48,848 bases of DNA, from assembly GCA_905250885.1 (NCBI GenBank), contig CAJNOQ010000500.1, forward strand, positions 1-48,848. Direction: 5' to 3'. The notes under the pieces were generated by a model. It saw only the letters and a program-made list of their open reading frames with translations, was not told the DNA's origin and ran no database searches. Shown here piece after piece: positions 26,166-37,122 of this stretch (the first letter of the stretch is position 1; each line of letters begins with the position of its first letter). The position numbers and the translations under genes were made by a program. The DNA comes from Didymodactylos carnosus. Lineage: Eukaryota > Rotifera > Eurotatoria > Philodinida > Philodinidae.

Positions 26166-26395
26166 GTAAACGGCTTGACCAGCTAACTCTGCTATCGAAG
26201 TGAAATTTCGTAACGATTTTTTCGCATTTTGTTTCTCTTATAATTTTCGAGTAACAAGATGCTCAGAGATCTGGAGCAGCTCAAAATCTTTAGCACACTT
26301 TTTGTTTAGTCTGAGATATTCCAGATCTCGAAAATTATAAGAGAAAAAAACTGCAAAAAAATTGTTCCGGTAGCAGAGTTGGCCAAGTTGTAAAC
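26166..26395. repeat. Imperfect inverted repeat, aged MITE-like element
   Basis: Two arms of about 85 bp pair as inverted repeats. Matching segments include TTTCTCTTATAATTTTCGAG (left) with its complement CTCGAAAATTATAAGAGAAA (right), and CTCTGCTA with TAGCAGAG near the outer ends. Several substitutions separate the arms, so it is older than the 17989 element. No clear target duplication was seen. Confidence 0.7.
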
Positions 26396-26489
26396 AGACT
26401 GTTATTTTAGATTAAAGTAACGTAAGATGAAATAAGCGATATCAAAGATGTGTGTGTATGTTCAACAAAGAAGAGTCATTGAGACTTAC

Positions 26490-26537
26490 CTCAACTAATG
26501 AATCCCTTGTATAAGCGCAACAACTACGAATAGCCAT
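26490..26537 (-). other. Orphan first-exon-like segment, 16 codons
   Basis: On the minus strand an ATG opens MAIRSCCAYTRDSLVE and ends at a strong donor (GAG then GTAAGTC) in phase 0. I could not find a following exon. It could be an upstream alternative exon of the TRIM-NHL gene, whose exon at 21942 also accepts phase 0, or the first exon of another gene, or chance. Confidence 0.25.
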
Positions 26538-28432
26538 ATTTTTAGTTAGGCGATGGTCATTTTATTATTTTGTTCAATAAAGATTTTCGAGTTGTATGTG
26601 GCAGAAAAAAACTGTATAATTGATTATTTGATATATAAAGGAAACAATAGTAAACACTGCGAGTTATCATATAGATGTACACTTGTGTATGTGGATACTC
26701 TTCTTTTCTTTTCTTTACCACAATAAAGATATAAAGAAAAAAAGAAGAATATTGCGTAGTAGATAAAAATGTTTTTCAACACTAATATGAACATTGAACA
26801 TTTTTCTCGAGCTCCAAATGATAATGATTTATGTGCCTTTCTTCGATACTGGAACAACGTTTTATTTTTCAACTTTTAGATAAGAAAAGTACTTGTAACT
26901 CAAATAAGCAAAAATCTTATGATGTTGTTATACGGTTATATACCATCAAGACACGCTACAAGGACTATTCACCCCAATTTATGAATTGCTGTGGTTTACT
27001 TCATTCTAACTTGACCCTGTGAATTAATCTTATTTATCGATAAGAAATTTCAAGTGTATGTTTAAAAGATATTTTTGGCTTTGATCAGTGTTTTTATCAG
27101 GGGAATAAGTAGAAGGAAACATCCTTCGATGGAATTTTTGATATGCAGTTTCGGAACCCATAGAAAATTTTAACCCCAAAGCTATACACATCACTCTATA
27201 AAGTTATCCTTTCTCCTTATAATACGACAAACCATAAGACCTTGTGACTTGAAATCTTATGAAAATATAGTTCTTGTAAATACTGATTATCTGCATAGTT
27301 TCTATCCCGTAACCCTTTACTCGGTCCCACAAGTTGTTGCGAGCATTTGCAGAAATACTGGAGAGGATAAACGAAGCCACTTCGTTTATTTACTTTTTGA
27401 AACGTTTTACATCTAATGATTAGATGCAAAATGTTTCAGAAAGTTGTTTCTAGCAAACCGCACGAGCTCCCGATTGATAAAAAGAATATTTTTTCCCGTT
27501 CCTCTGTCTTCAAGATATATTACATACAAAAGTCAAAATATTGAATTTCGATCTCTTTTTTCTGTCTGCATGCATGATACTTTCTCGTGACATGTAGTAT
27601 GATAAATATCTATTAAAGTATTTACAGTTCAATTAAATGACTTTAAATATTCCATGAGAATTAGGTAGATAGGATTTCGAAAAAAATAACATGATCACTG
27701 AAGGGATCTGACTACTAAAAGTAGAAAAACTGAAAAATGACTTGTTTCAGATACATATTTTATTGTTGCTTACGCATAGGTGATGTTAAATATAAATACA
27801 GACATTATTAGTTGTTAAAGAAAGATAGATTTCATTTTTATAAAACTACCAACTTGTTTGCAAGACAAAAAAAATTGGATTTTTCAAGTTCGTCTCTTTT
27901 TGTACTTTTCTGCAATCAAGTTGACTATGGATCATCTTGACTGTTAACACAACAAAAATTCAATATGAGCCGATTTCAAGTTCATTTAATATTGAATTGT
28001 ATTGTTATCAGTTGAAATTAGTCGATGAATGTCTGACGTTGATTTATTTCAATAAACTATTCATGTTAATAGTGATTTCGACTTCAAAAAGGATTTTAAC
28101 GGTTTAGTGATGCTTACACACACGCCTTACCCGATCAGTACCGAAGTAACCAAACTATCGTAATTTCACATCATTTGTTTCGAAAAATTTTCGCTTTTGG
28201 CAAGCGGAATAACCAGATTTCTCCTTTGCACAGCGCTCACCATATTCAGCATTGCGTGAAAAAAGTGGCTCTCCTATACTTCTAATTTTTTAATAAATAA
28301 ATTTTGTTTTACAATCACTTTTTTCGCCACAGAAAAGCTGAACCTTTGGATACTTGAACTGGTCTTTACTACGCGTGCAATCCTCGAGATTGCCTTTCTA
28401 TAACCTTCTCTCAACACAGTTGAGAATATATA
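26538..28432. other. Intergenic region with one short hairpin, no gene seen
   Basis: AT-rich sequence with no supported coding exon. Positions 27393-27443 form an imperfect palindrome of about 51 bp centred on CATCTAATGATTAGATG. Its role is unknown; it is shorter than the MITEs nearby. Confidence 0.45.
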
Positions 28433-28440
28433 TGTCATCA

Positions 28441-28554
28441 GGTGGTCTATAAAAAAAAGGAAAAAAGGAAAGGAAAAGCCATTGTCTGGGACAATGTGTC
28501 TTTGACTTAGACAATGACTTTTCCTTTCCTTTTTTCCTTTTTTTATAGACCACC
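28441..28554. mobile_element. 114-bp MITE with 8-bp target duplication
   Basis: Termini GGTGGTCTATAAA and TTTATAGACCACC belong to inverted repeats of about 47 bp that differ by one base in an A run and one substitution. The flanks are an exact 8-bp direct repeat TGTCATCA (28433-28440 and 28555-28562). An 8-bp duplication fits hAT, P or Merlin elements; a GG start is described for Merlin, so the superfamily is open. It is non-coding and distinct from the 17989 element. Confidence 0.85.
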
Positions 28555-28821
28555 TGTCATCAGCTATCACCAAAATAATTCGGAGATTCGACCGGCAGTG
28601 ACGATCACCTATCCGCTCACTAGTCGTCATCCTGACGCTTAACCAGAGAAAAGACAAATTGATTGTCATAATTTCTCTGAGTCACGCCAGTTTAGTGCAG
28701 TTAAAGAAATGATGATCATTCAGCAAGTCACAGCGCCATCTAACACTTTTGTTGGTTTTTCATTGCGAAAATGAGCCACCCATTATAACTGATTTTTGTT
28801 TATTCCGTTGTCTTTCTCTAC

Positions 28822-29074
28822 CACTGTCCCGAAATGTTGTTTCCTTTTAACTCCAAATAGTAGCTCCAATGAGCCACGATCAATGCGAATTGATGTGGAC
28901 TGTCTTTCCCTGGAGCTAAAAGGAAACAATTAAATCGTCCCGAAATGTTACCGTAAATATTTAACAAAAAATATCACGCTAAAAATGTGACAACATCACA
29001 GTAAAACGTACCTTTGTCACATTTTAGTATGACATGATATTGTTACACGTTTACCGTAACATTTCGGTACAGTG
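28822..29074. mobile_element. Outer inverted-repeat element split by an insertion
   Basis: The left end CACTGTCCCGAAATGTT (28822-28838) pairs with the right end AACATTTCGGTACAGTG (29058-29074) with one mismatch. The pairing continues past a second copy of the left motif at 28937-28949 into ACCGTAAA, which matches TTTACCGT near the right end. The outer element was therefore probably interrupted by the 28839-28936 insert. It sits about 450 bp upstream of the peroxidase start. Confidence 0.65.
28839..28936. mobile_element. Nested 98-bp insert flanked by a 13-bp duplication
   Basis: GTCCCGAAATGTT occurs at 28826-28838 and again at 28937-28949, flanking 98 bp. The insert begins GTTTCCTTTTAACTCCA and contains the near-complement TGGAGCTAAAAGGAAAC at 28911-28927, so it has its own short inverted ends followed by nine extra bases. 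A 13-bp duplication is longer than usual for cut-and-paste elements. The class is unclear. Confidence 0.55.
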
Positions 29075-29527
29075 TGTCGTTTTTATCTCGTTCTATCAGG
29101 TCATGTCTTTACAATAATATAACACACAGTATTTACTTTATCTGCGATAGTCATTTCAATTGATATTTGTCATTTAAAAGGTAAGAAGTGTATTTGTTGT
29201 ACGATTGAATTGGACTACGAAACGATATCACAGACCGACACAAGCGTACATAAACAAACTAACTCAAACTTTATTTCATCTTCCAAAATATCTTCTAAAT
29301 TGTGGGAAATTATAAGTAATGTAACAAGAACTCTTTTTCACATTCTGTTAACTTTTTGTCGCTCTTTATTCTTTGTCGAGTTTTTTTTGAACAATGATGA
29401 TTTGTTTTCAATTACAGACAAGTTCTGGTGTATGCTTCTTTCAGTTTTTTTTAGAATGCAAAGGTTTTTATTTTTTTCATCTTTGTTTATTATAGTTTAT
29501 TATCTGTATAAAGATAAAAGTGAAACA

Positions 29528-30278
29528 ATGGCGACAATATTACAGTTTGGAAAATCATTACTCAGTGCTAAATCAACGGTTATTGAAGGCACTGCAACGA
29601 AACCAGCATTTTTCGATCGTCAGTTTACTGATATTAAAGGTGGTCAATTAAATACAGAAGAATTAAAAGGAAAAGTGATTTTGCTTGTCAACACAGCATC
29701 GGAATGTGGTTATACACCTCAATTGGTAACATTACAGCAATTACAAGAAAAATATGGCCCAAGAGGTTTCACAGTTCTGGTAAGTCAACTGAATCTTAGA
29801 GCGTTTAAGAATGTTAGATTTGCAAAGAATCAACTGTGTATGTGAGCGCGACTCATTGAATCGAGAAAATCTCTAATTGCGGCACAAGTCTTTATTAAGA
29901 ATATAAGCTCTTTTTTATTCGTTACAGGGTGTACCATGCAACAATTTTGGTGGTCAAGAACCAGGTCAAGAAGAACAAGTATGTACATTGTATGAGAGTA
30001 AATATAAAACTGCTTTTCCGTTAACAAATAAACAAGATGTAAAAAAGCCGTCCGAAGTCTTTCAATGGATTATTGATGCCGGTGGAGAGGTGAGTAATAT
30101 ACTTAAATTTCTTACCATACTAATCCACTTAATTTCTTTCCTGCTTCAGAAAATACTTCCAAAATGGAACTTTCACAAATATTTGATCGATCGCGATGGA
30201 CATTTAATACACTCCTGGAATTCACGTGTTACACCATTAGATAAAGAGATTACGGATGCTATCGAAAAAGTGCTTTGA
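29528..30278 (+). CDS. Glutathione peroxidase, cysteine type
   Basis: Reduces H2O2 and organic peroxides. Exons 29528-29779, 29928-30089 and 30150-30278 (all phase 0) give 180 residues. The peroxidatic residue is Cys60 (NTASECGYT), where selenocysteine enzymes have Sec. The rest of the catalytic tetrad is present: Gln94 (FGGQEPG), Trp144 and Asn145 (PKWNF). A second cysteine, Cys103 (EQVCTLYESKY), lies where thioredoxin-dependent GPx enzymes carry the resolving cysteine, so thioredoxin may be the real reductant (inference). ATG 29528 is chosen for its context (AAACAATGG). The frame stays open upstream to 29210 but begins with TTG, and its pyrimidine-rich hydrophobic stretch ending in TTATTATAG looks like a 5' UTR intron after a donor at 29181. 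A longer, membrane-anchored form from ATG 29434 cannot be excluded. Confidence 0.93.
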
Positions 30279-32536
30279 AAACGGATTACATGACATTAAC
30301 TACTGTAAATTTTACAATGTTTATTTGTTTTTCTTCCTATAATTCTTTCATATTGTTGATTTTAACATAATCACCTAATATTGAGCTTACGTTCATAATT
30401 ATGTTTTTGTGAGAGAGATTAGAAAGAAAAATTGTAATAACCTTTGTTTTTTTCTAAAGATCATATACAATCTGTTTTTTGCTATATGAATTAAATTTGT
30501 TTTTTTTGTTCTTTGGTGACATTTACAGTAAAATATACTAAAAAAATGTAGTAAAGCTAGCTGTAAAATCTTTTCTACTTCAAGATTATAAAATAAAAGA
30601 ACTAAAAGTAGCTGGGAACATAGCAGTTTCATTTACATCGAATCAACTTGTTCAGAGAGAAACTTATGCACTGATTTCCGCTAGTTTTTCTCACTGTGGA
30701 TCGAATGTGACGTTTTACACTTCTCAATTGTGCTGTAAATAATCGACAGTTATTAATCACTAAATATCATATTCAGCATGTTTCTTTTCTTCTTGATTTT
30801 TTCCAATGTAGACACTATGCAATAATCTATTCGATACTATATCTGATGATTATTATTGTTTTCTGACATTAATTTGTTTACTACACTTTTAAACATTGCA
30901 ACGTCAAATAAGTGTATTTCATCGTTTGGGCAAATATTCTAGTTTTGTTAATCAATTCACTTAATTCTAATGTTCTTCTATCATAATAATGCAAATAACT
31001 TTTCTACTTCACGCTAGACCTGGTTATAAAATCGAAAAAATTGAAGCATGACGTTTTTATCTACTTAATAATCTGTTTTTTTATGCTTGTTGTGATATTC
31101 TCAATAATATTACGTCTGACATCAGCGATATCGATCCATAATTTTAGTTTTTGTTGTTTTAATTCATTGACAATGGGATAACACGTTTATTTATCTTCAT
31201 GACAATAACTAATGAATAATTGGAGAGAATTACTTTTATTAATATTGTTACTGTAAATTTAGAGAAAAAATATAGCTTGAAATATTTCTGCATGCAAGCA
31301 AATATCAATCAATTTTGTATATGAAATTGAGTATGACAATTTTTTTGACCAAAGATCACAAAAACATGAAAACATTGCTTTTTAACAATATTATGTGAAA
31401 AGAGGATATTTGCCAAGTGATTTGGGCGGTACGTAATTTTATTCGCCATAAAAGCTGCACTGAATGCGAAATAAAAGTCTGTTTTAAACGTTTACGATTC
31501 AGAGAAAAGTCCCAGAAACGTATCGGAGTTGGTTTGCCAGAAGATTGATTAAAATCAACTAATCGGGTTCTCAGTTGAAATAGATGTGTCTGTTAAAGTT
31601 AGCAATAGCAGCGTACAATTCTACCAAATAGATCTCTTTGGTCTGTAGTCGGACTTTGATTGACATAAACCATTAAATATAAATGTTTGCTGAACAGCCA
31701 CTATCTGACGTAAAAATATCATCTGATTTATTAAATTTTCAACGACCAGTCTCATTTCATTTTTCTGACTTGTTGTTTTTACAGCCGCGCACATATTATT
31801 TATTGCATAGGAAAACATTGATAGTTTGCACAAACACAATTTGAGAGCGTGTCTGCATTTGTCATTAACAGTAGTATTGCTCTTTGCCATGCTTGTTTTA
31901 CTTATCTATATGTTATTAATCCAAAAATACTTAAATATTTAAATATAATAATCAAAGGCAGCAAGCCAAAGAGAACTGTATTCTTACAACAGGCAAGACA
32001 TGTATTATATGTAAATGATGTACTTTTGCAGACTTTGATGTAGGAGCTTCGTTGAACAAGAGTAAAACTAGGAATTGAGAGATCATGAATGTAGGAATAA
32101 TTTTGGCAATTTTGAATAAACTATAGTCGCAATTCATGATACTTCTTGATGTTGAAAAATATTGATTGACCGTGTTAAGACAGGCCAGTGCTAATGAAAT
32201 TAACATACATGATTGAGATAAATACCGGCGAATTTTACACTATTGTTCGAAGACGATCGTTAGATCAATTTGAAATCCATATCCAACTACATGTTTAAAG
32301 AGTATGATATTTACTAATGGTTATATAATCAAATATCATGAACATGGTGAGAAATGAAACAACATACTGGTTTTGAAAACCAAAACATGCATGTCAAGCA
32401 TCAATGACACAACTTTTAAGTTTATTATCATAGAAAAATATAATAACCGATGAAATTGTATTGTTGTAAAATGTAAAATCATAGAAAAAACAAAACCAGA
32501 TTACGTGATACGTATGTACACATGGAAAAAAAGGAT
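30279..32536. other. Intergenic region between convergent GPx and NFS1
   Basis: AT-rich DNA. One open frame on the minus strand (31887-31621, 88 codons from ATG) has a balanced composition (MAKSNTTVNDKCRHALKLC at its start) and could be a small gene or a single exon. I see no homology or flanking exons, so I do not call it as a gene. Confidence 0.4.
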
Positions 32537-35101
32537 TTAATGTTGTGACCATTTTATCGATTTAATATCGATACCTTCTTGTACCATTTCCCATAACGGA
32601 CTAAAAGAAAAAGCAGAGAATTTTGTTTTATCTATCTGAATATTTATTGTTTATGTTTTATTTATTTACCTCATCTCACGTAAACGTTTAACATGTTCAA
32701 CCGTTTTTTCAATTGTATAATCTATTTCTTGTTCTGTTGAAAAGCGACCAATGCCAAACCTTGAAATAATAACAATAATAACATGGTTTCTTCCGAAAAA
32801 CGTTATTCTCTACCGTATAGATGAATGTGCTAGATCATCATCAGCACCAATGGCACGTAATACATAAGATGGCTCCAATGAGGCAGACGTACAAGCACTA
32901 GAATAAAAAAACGATGGAGTATCTGTTTCATAGAGTTGAGAAACAACAAAGTATAATATCTGATATGACCTTAAGCACTGATGATCCATGAGTGCTTTGA
33001 AATTTACCTTCCTGATGATAGTGCAATATCTTTTAATGCCATCAATAAACTTTCTCCTTCAATGTAAGCAAATGATAAATTAACACATCCATCATATCTC
33101 GCTTGTGCATCTCCGTTTAATATGACATTTGTACATCGTTTAGAAAGGCCATCAATAAGACGTTTAGCCAGTTTAGATATACGTTGTTGATCATACTAGA
33201 AATGACATGACTTATTTGTAATAGTCTTTTATAACACATATTATCTTCTTTATGTCTATAGATGAACAAAGACAACTCACACTCATTTCTTCTTCGGCTA
33301 ATTGGCATGCCGTACCTAATCCAACAACTAATGGTGTCGGTACTGTTCCACTTCTCACATTTCGCTCTTGACCACCACCAGTTTGAATAGGATCAATTCT
33401 TACTCGAGGTCGACGTCGAATATACAAAGCACCAATACCTTTTGGACCATATAATTTATGACCGCTAATAGACATTAGATCAATGTTCATATCATTGACG
33501 TTGAGAGGAATTTTTCCAACAGCCTGAGCTGCATCAGTATGAAAAAAAACTTTTTTCGAACGGCAAAGTTTACCTAAATATAAATAGTACATAGTGTGAC
33601 AAAAGATTTTAATGAATATACTATACATAGAAAAAGTTACGCACTATTAACTTACCAATTTCTTTCACCGGTTGTCTGACACCAATTTCATTATTCACTG
33701 TCATTATAGAACAAATACTTGTATCTGGTGTAAGAACAGATTCAAGTTGCTAAACAAAACAAAAATAAGAATAACATTTAGCTAGACATCTGTTCTTTGT
33801 CTAAAATAGACTCTTACTTGTAGATCAATAAGACCATTCTGTTGTACTGGTAAATAAGTTACTTTAAATCCTTCACTTTCAAGAACACGACACGAATCTA
33901 GTACGCATTTATGCTCCTAAAAATAAAAAACTTAACTTTGAAAGTAAAATATTTGGTTCACGCTTACAGTTTGTGTAGTAATAACATGTTTCTTCTTTTC
34001 TTTATAAAATCGTGCAACACCTTTCACGGCGATATTGTTCGACTCTGTTGCACCACTTGTAAATATAATTTCTTTTGCATCAGCACCAATTAACCGGGCA
34101 ACTTTCTAAATATGCATGATTATTTTTATAGTAAATATTGAGAAGAAGGTGAATGTTATTACCTCTCTAGATTCTTCTACTGCTTTTTCACTTTCCCAAC
34201 CATATGCATGCGTTCTTGAGTGAGGATTTCCATATAAATGTGTCATAAACGGTAGCATAGAATCAAGAACACGTGGATCCTATAATGATTACATTAACAA
34301 CGTGACAGACTAACTGACAGTATTTAATTCTCTACAGTTTTTGGTCAACTTTTCCACCCACCATTCTCGATTATTTCTGATTGTACAGATTTGAGAAAAA
34401 GATGATTCGAAAGTAGAAGCATCGTACATGACACAACTGAAGTTAGTTTTCGGATATTTGCTTTAGCTATCCTATAATTAGTGCCACGAAATGAGTATAC
34501 TTTTCAGAAAACTCTATCGGTTCTCCTACCAGATAACTAATCGTCACATGATATCCTGCGTAGTGAATATATACTATAGTAGCTTGATATGATGAAAGCT
34601 ATAGCAGAATGTATGATAGTATAATGACTCAGCTGATATAATAATGTGAATAATATGCTGCAGAAGATAAATGTAACTGAAAACATATACAGCAGTTTAC
34701 TAAGCGTTACATCCACTGTACTGCCAGAACGCTAGAAGCTAGCTGGTCCCATTCGCGTTTCGCTCAATCGGCATTAGTATCTTTTGTTTTTGGAGCTTTA
34801 AAAGTTAGAAGTAGAGAATTGAATGGCGAGTATTTATTTCGCACACTATTACTCTTACCATTGGTGTTGTGGCTTGTGCATCCAAATACAATGGTCGAAA
34901 TTTCATTTTTTCTAGTTCTTGATATTTTTGTTGTTTTAATTTTTTATCATCTGCATCTGCTTGATCTTTTTCAGGCGATGCAGCAGTGGCCGCTTCTTGA
35001 CTTAATAAACATCGTTGTTGTTGTGAAAGTCGCATATGACGATTCGCAATGAATGAACGAAATAAGCATGAAAAGCGTGGAGTATCTTTTAGTATAAGCA
35101 T
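32537..35101 (-). CDS. NFS1: Mitochondrial cysteine desulfurase
   Basis: PLP enzyme that takes sulfur from L-cysteine for iron-sulfur cluster assembly with ISCU, ISD11 and frataxin in the mitochondrial matrix. Ten minus-strand exons: 35101-34859, 34279-34163, 34105-33968, 33916-33818, 33749-33656, 33573-33281, 33195-33008, 32897-32814, 32759-32670, 32600-32537. All phases agree, giving 469 residues (human 457). The N-terminus is Arg/Ser-rich, as in a targeting peptide. Landmarks: [15 protein letters not shown], the PLP lysine Lys270 in [22 protein letters not shown], and the persulfide cysteine Cys393 in [19 protein letters not shown]. The C-terminus reads [20 protein letters not shown], nearly as in human NFS1. 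The gene looks intact. The first intron (about 580 nt) is much longer than the others. Confidence 0.97.
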
Positions 35102-37122
35102 CTAGAAAAAGAAGTGATCAAGGAATCATCAATTATTCGGGTGAATTAAAGAACAACTTATTTGTATTCTCATCTATAAAACAAAATTGTAAACTCTCCT
35201 TTGCTTTCATTAAATATCAACTACGACAATAAAATACAAAAAAAACCAGATACACATAATGACATAAAATAACAGAAAGATAATTATTGTATTACATTTG
35301 CACTAGATGCCGTTATCACCAACAGATGTCAGACTAACGTGGCTGGCAACTTCAAAACTCAACTCTGTCTCGTATGTTTTAGAAAAAACTGTTGTTAATC
35401 AACCTTCTCATTGTCATTTGAATGAATTTACTTAAATAAATCTCTGAATGTTGCTGTCAAACTACAACTTTAAATTTTTGGATTTTCAATCTGTGAAATG
35501 TTGTCAAGTTGTCTGCTATAGCGCACGAGTTACTTATAAATGGTTATAACTTTAAATACGACGGTCTTGTTAAAATGCCACTATATATAAGGAAATCTGG
35601 CTTTGCCACTCATGACTCGGCTACTTATTCAGCACATTTCTACACAAATATACACAAGCTGTTGAAAAGTGGTTGATTATGAAAATTTGTTTAACCATAT
35701 CGTACTTAATGTCAAGTCTATTATTTTTCTTAAATTCGAATGTTTCACTTTTCGATGTCTGATTATTTTATGTCTATCGGACTATAATTATACGAGAAAA
35801 ATAGATTTTGCACAATTACAAAGGGCATTTTTTTTACATAAATTAATGTATGCCATCCTTCTAGTAGACTTTGCTTCAAAGTCAACAGTTAAACCAACAT
35901 GTTAAGAACGTTTAAGAACAAAAATTTGAAAAATTATCGATTTTAATATACTACATAAGGTAACAGAACAAAAAGATAAATGAAAGTGTCAAGAATTTAA
36001 ATGAAATCTTTCCGAAGTATCTAAGATTGCTTCTGACTATGTACGAAAGGAAGTATCTAAAATTTTACTAGGCATCTATGTGAATTAGAAAGGTAATGAT
36101 CTTTTCCGAGAAAAATGTGCTCGATTTAATAAAAGATTGATAACTTCATACTGTACACATCAATGGTATAATGATATGTGCGCACAAAAAAACTCTTCAC
36201 ATCCGTTGTGATCAGGTTTGGTCAACTCAAAACCTAAGAAATCAGAAAAAATGCGAAAAGTAAAGTGTCAAAAATCAGAAGATGTAATTTCGTTTGCAAA
36301 CTCATTACCGACAACTCTGTCATTCGTGAAGATAATAGTGTTATGATTGGAGTCGAGAACATCCAATTAAATCAATAACTCAAGTAATGTAGACATACAT
36401 GAAGATATTACATAAGCCCTTTTCCCAGAAACCATCTTCTCCAGCACTAATTAAAAAAGTTAAAAATCAGAAAGAATCTCCAAAATCTGAAAAATTTCGA
36501 TAAATCAGAAGAATTGGCAACTCTGGTCGTGATAAACAATATATCTAATTTCTTCTATCATACTCATTTAAAATATTTAATCAATAAACAAAAAGAAATA
36601 GACAATCACACGGTTAACACTAAAAAGAACTTTTTTTTAAAAGAAAGAAAAACACAACTGTCCAAAACGATAAAAATAAATAAACACACACACAAGTCCC
36701 CTATCAGTAAGAAGCAGACATTTAGACACTGTATAAAAAAAAGAAGGTCGTCAACAACAAAAAAGAGATTCGCAAAACTACCCATACCGTGATTGAGTTT
36801 ATAACAAAAAAACTGAGTTCTCTTTTTGATTAAAGACACAGTAACAGAAACAATGGAAGGCAAAGACAGAACCAAAAATAAATCTTAATAAATAAAACAT
36901 GAAAACGAAACAATAAATGGAAACAACAACAAAAAAATAATTAACATGATTTTTATTTTCGTTTGCTACATTTTCGATGTTACTCAAAAATTTTGATGGC
37001 AAGCTAAGAAGATGCTTTTGATTTTGAGATAATAGTAATAGTAATAATAATAATAATAATAATAATATAATAATAATAATAACAACAAAATGGAAACAAG
37101 AAATTTTGACAAGGAAAGAATA
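35102..37122. other. Intergenic region between NFS1 and LMAN1
   Basis: No supported gene. The NFS1 promoter should lie just above 35101. The frames near 35669-35905 and 36514-36792 are AT-driven, Lys/Ile/Phe-rich and lack homology. A trinucleotide repeat lies at 37030-37083. Confidence 0.5.
37030..37083. repeat. (AAT)n microsatellite
   Basis: A run of TAA/AAT triplets with minor interruptions, about 40 bp beyond the LMAN1 stop codon, probably within its 3' UTR. Confidence 0.85.

Noticed and set aside
28274..28669. 131-codon minus-strand open frame
   Set aside because: It runs straight through the 28441-28554 MITE and has no homology or splice context.
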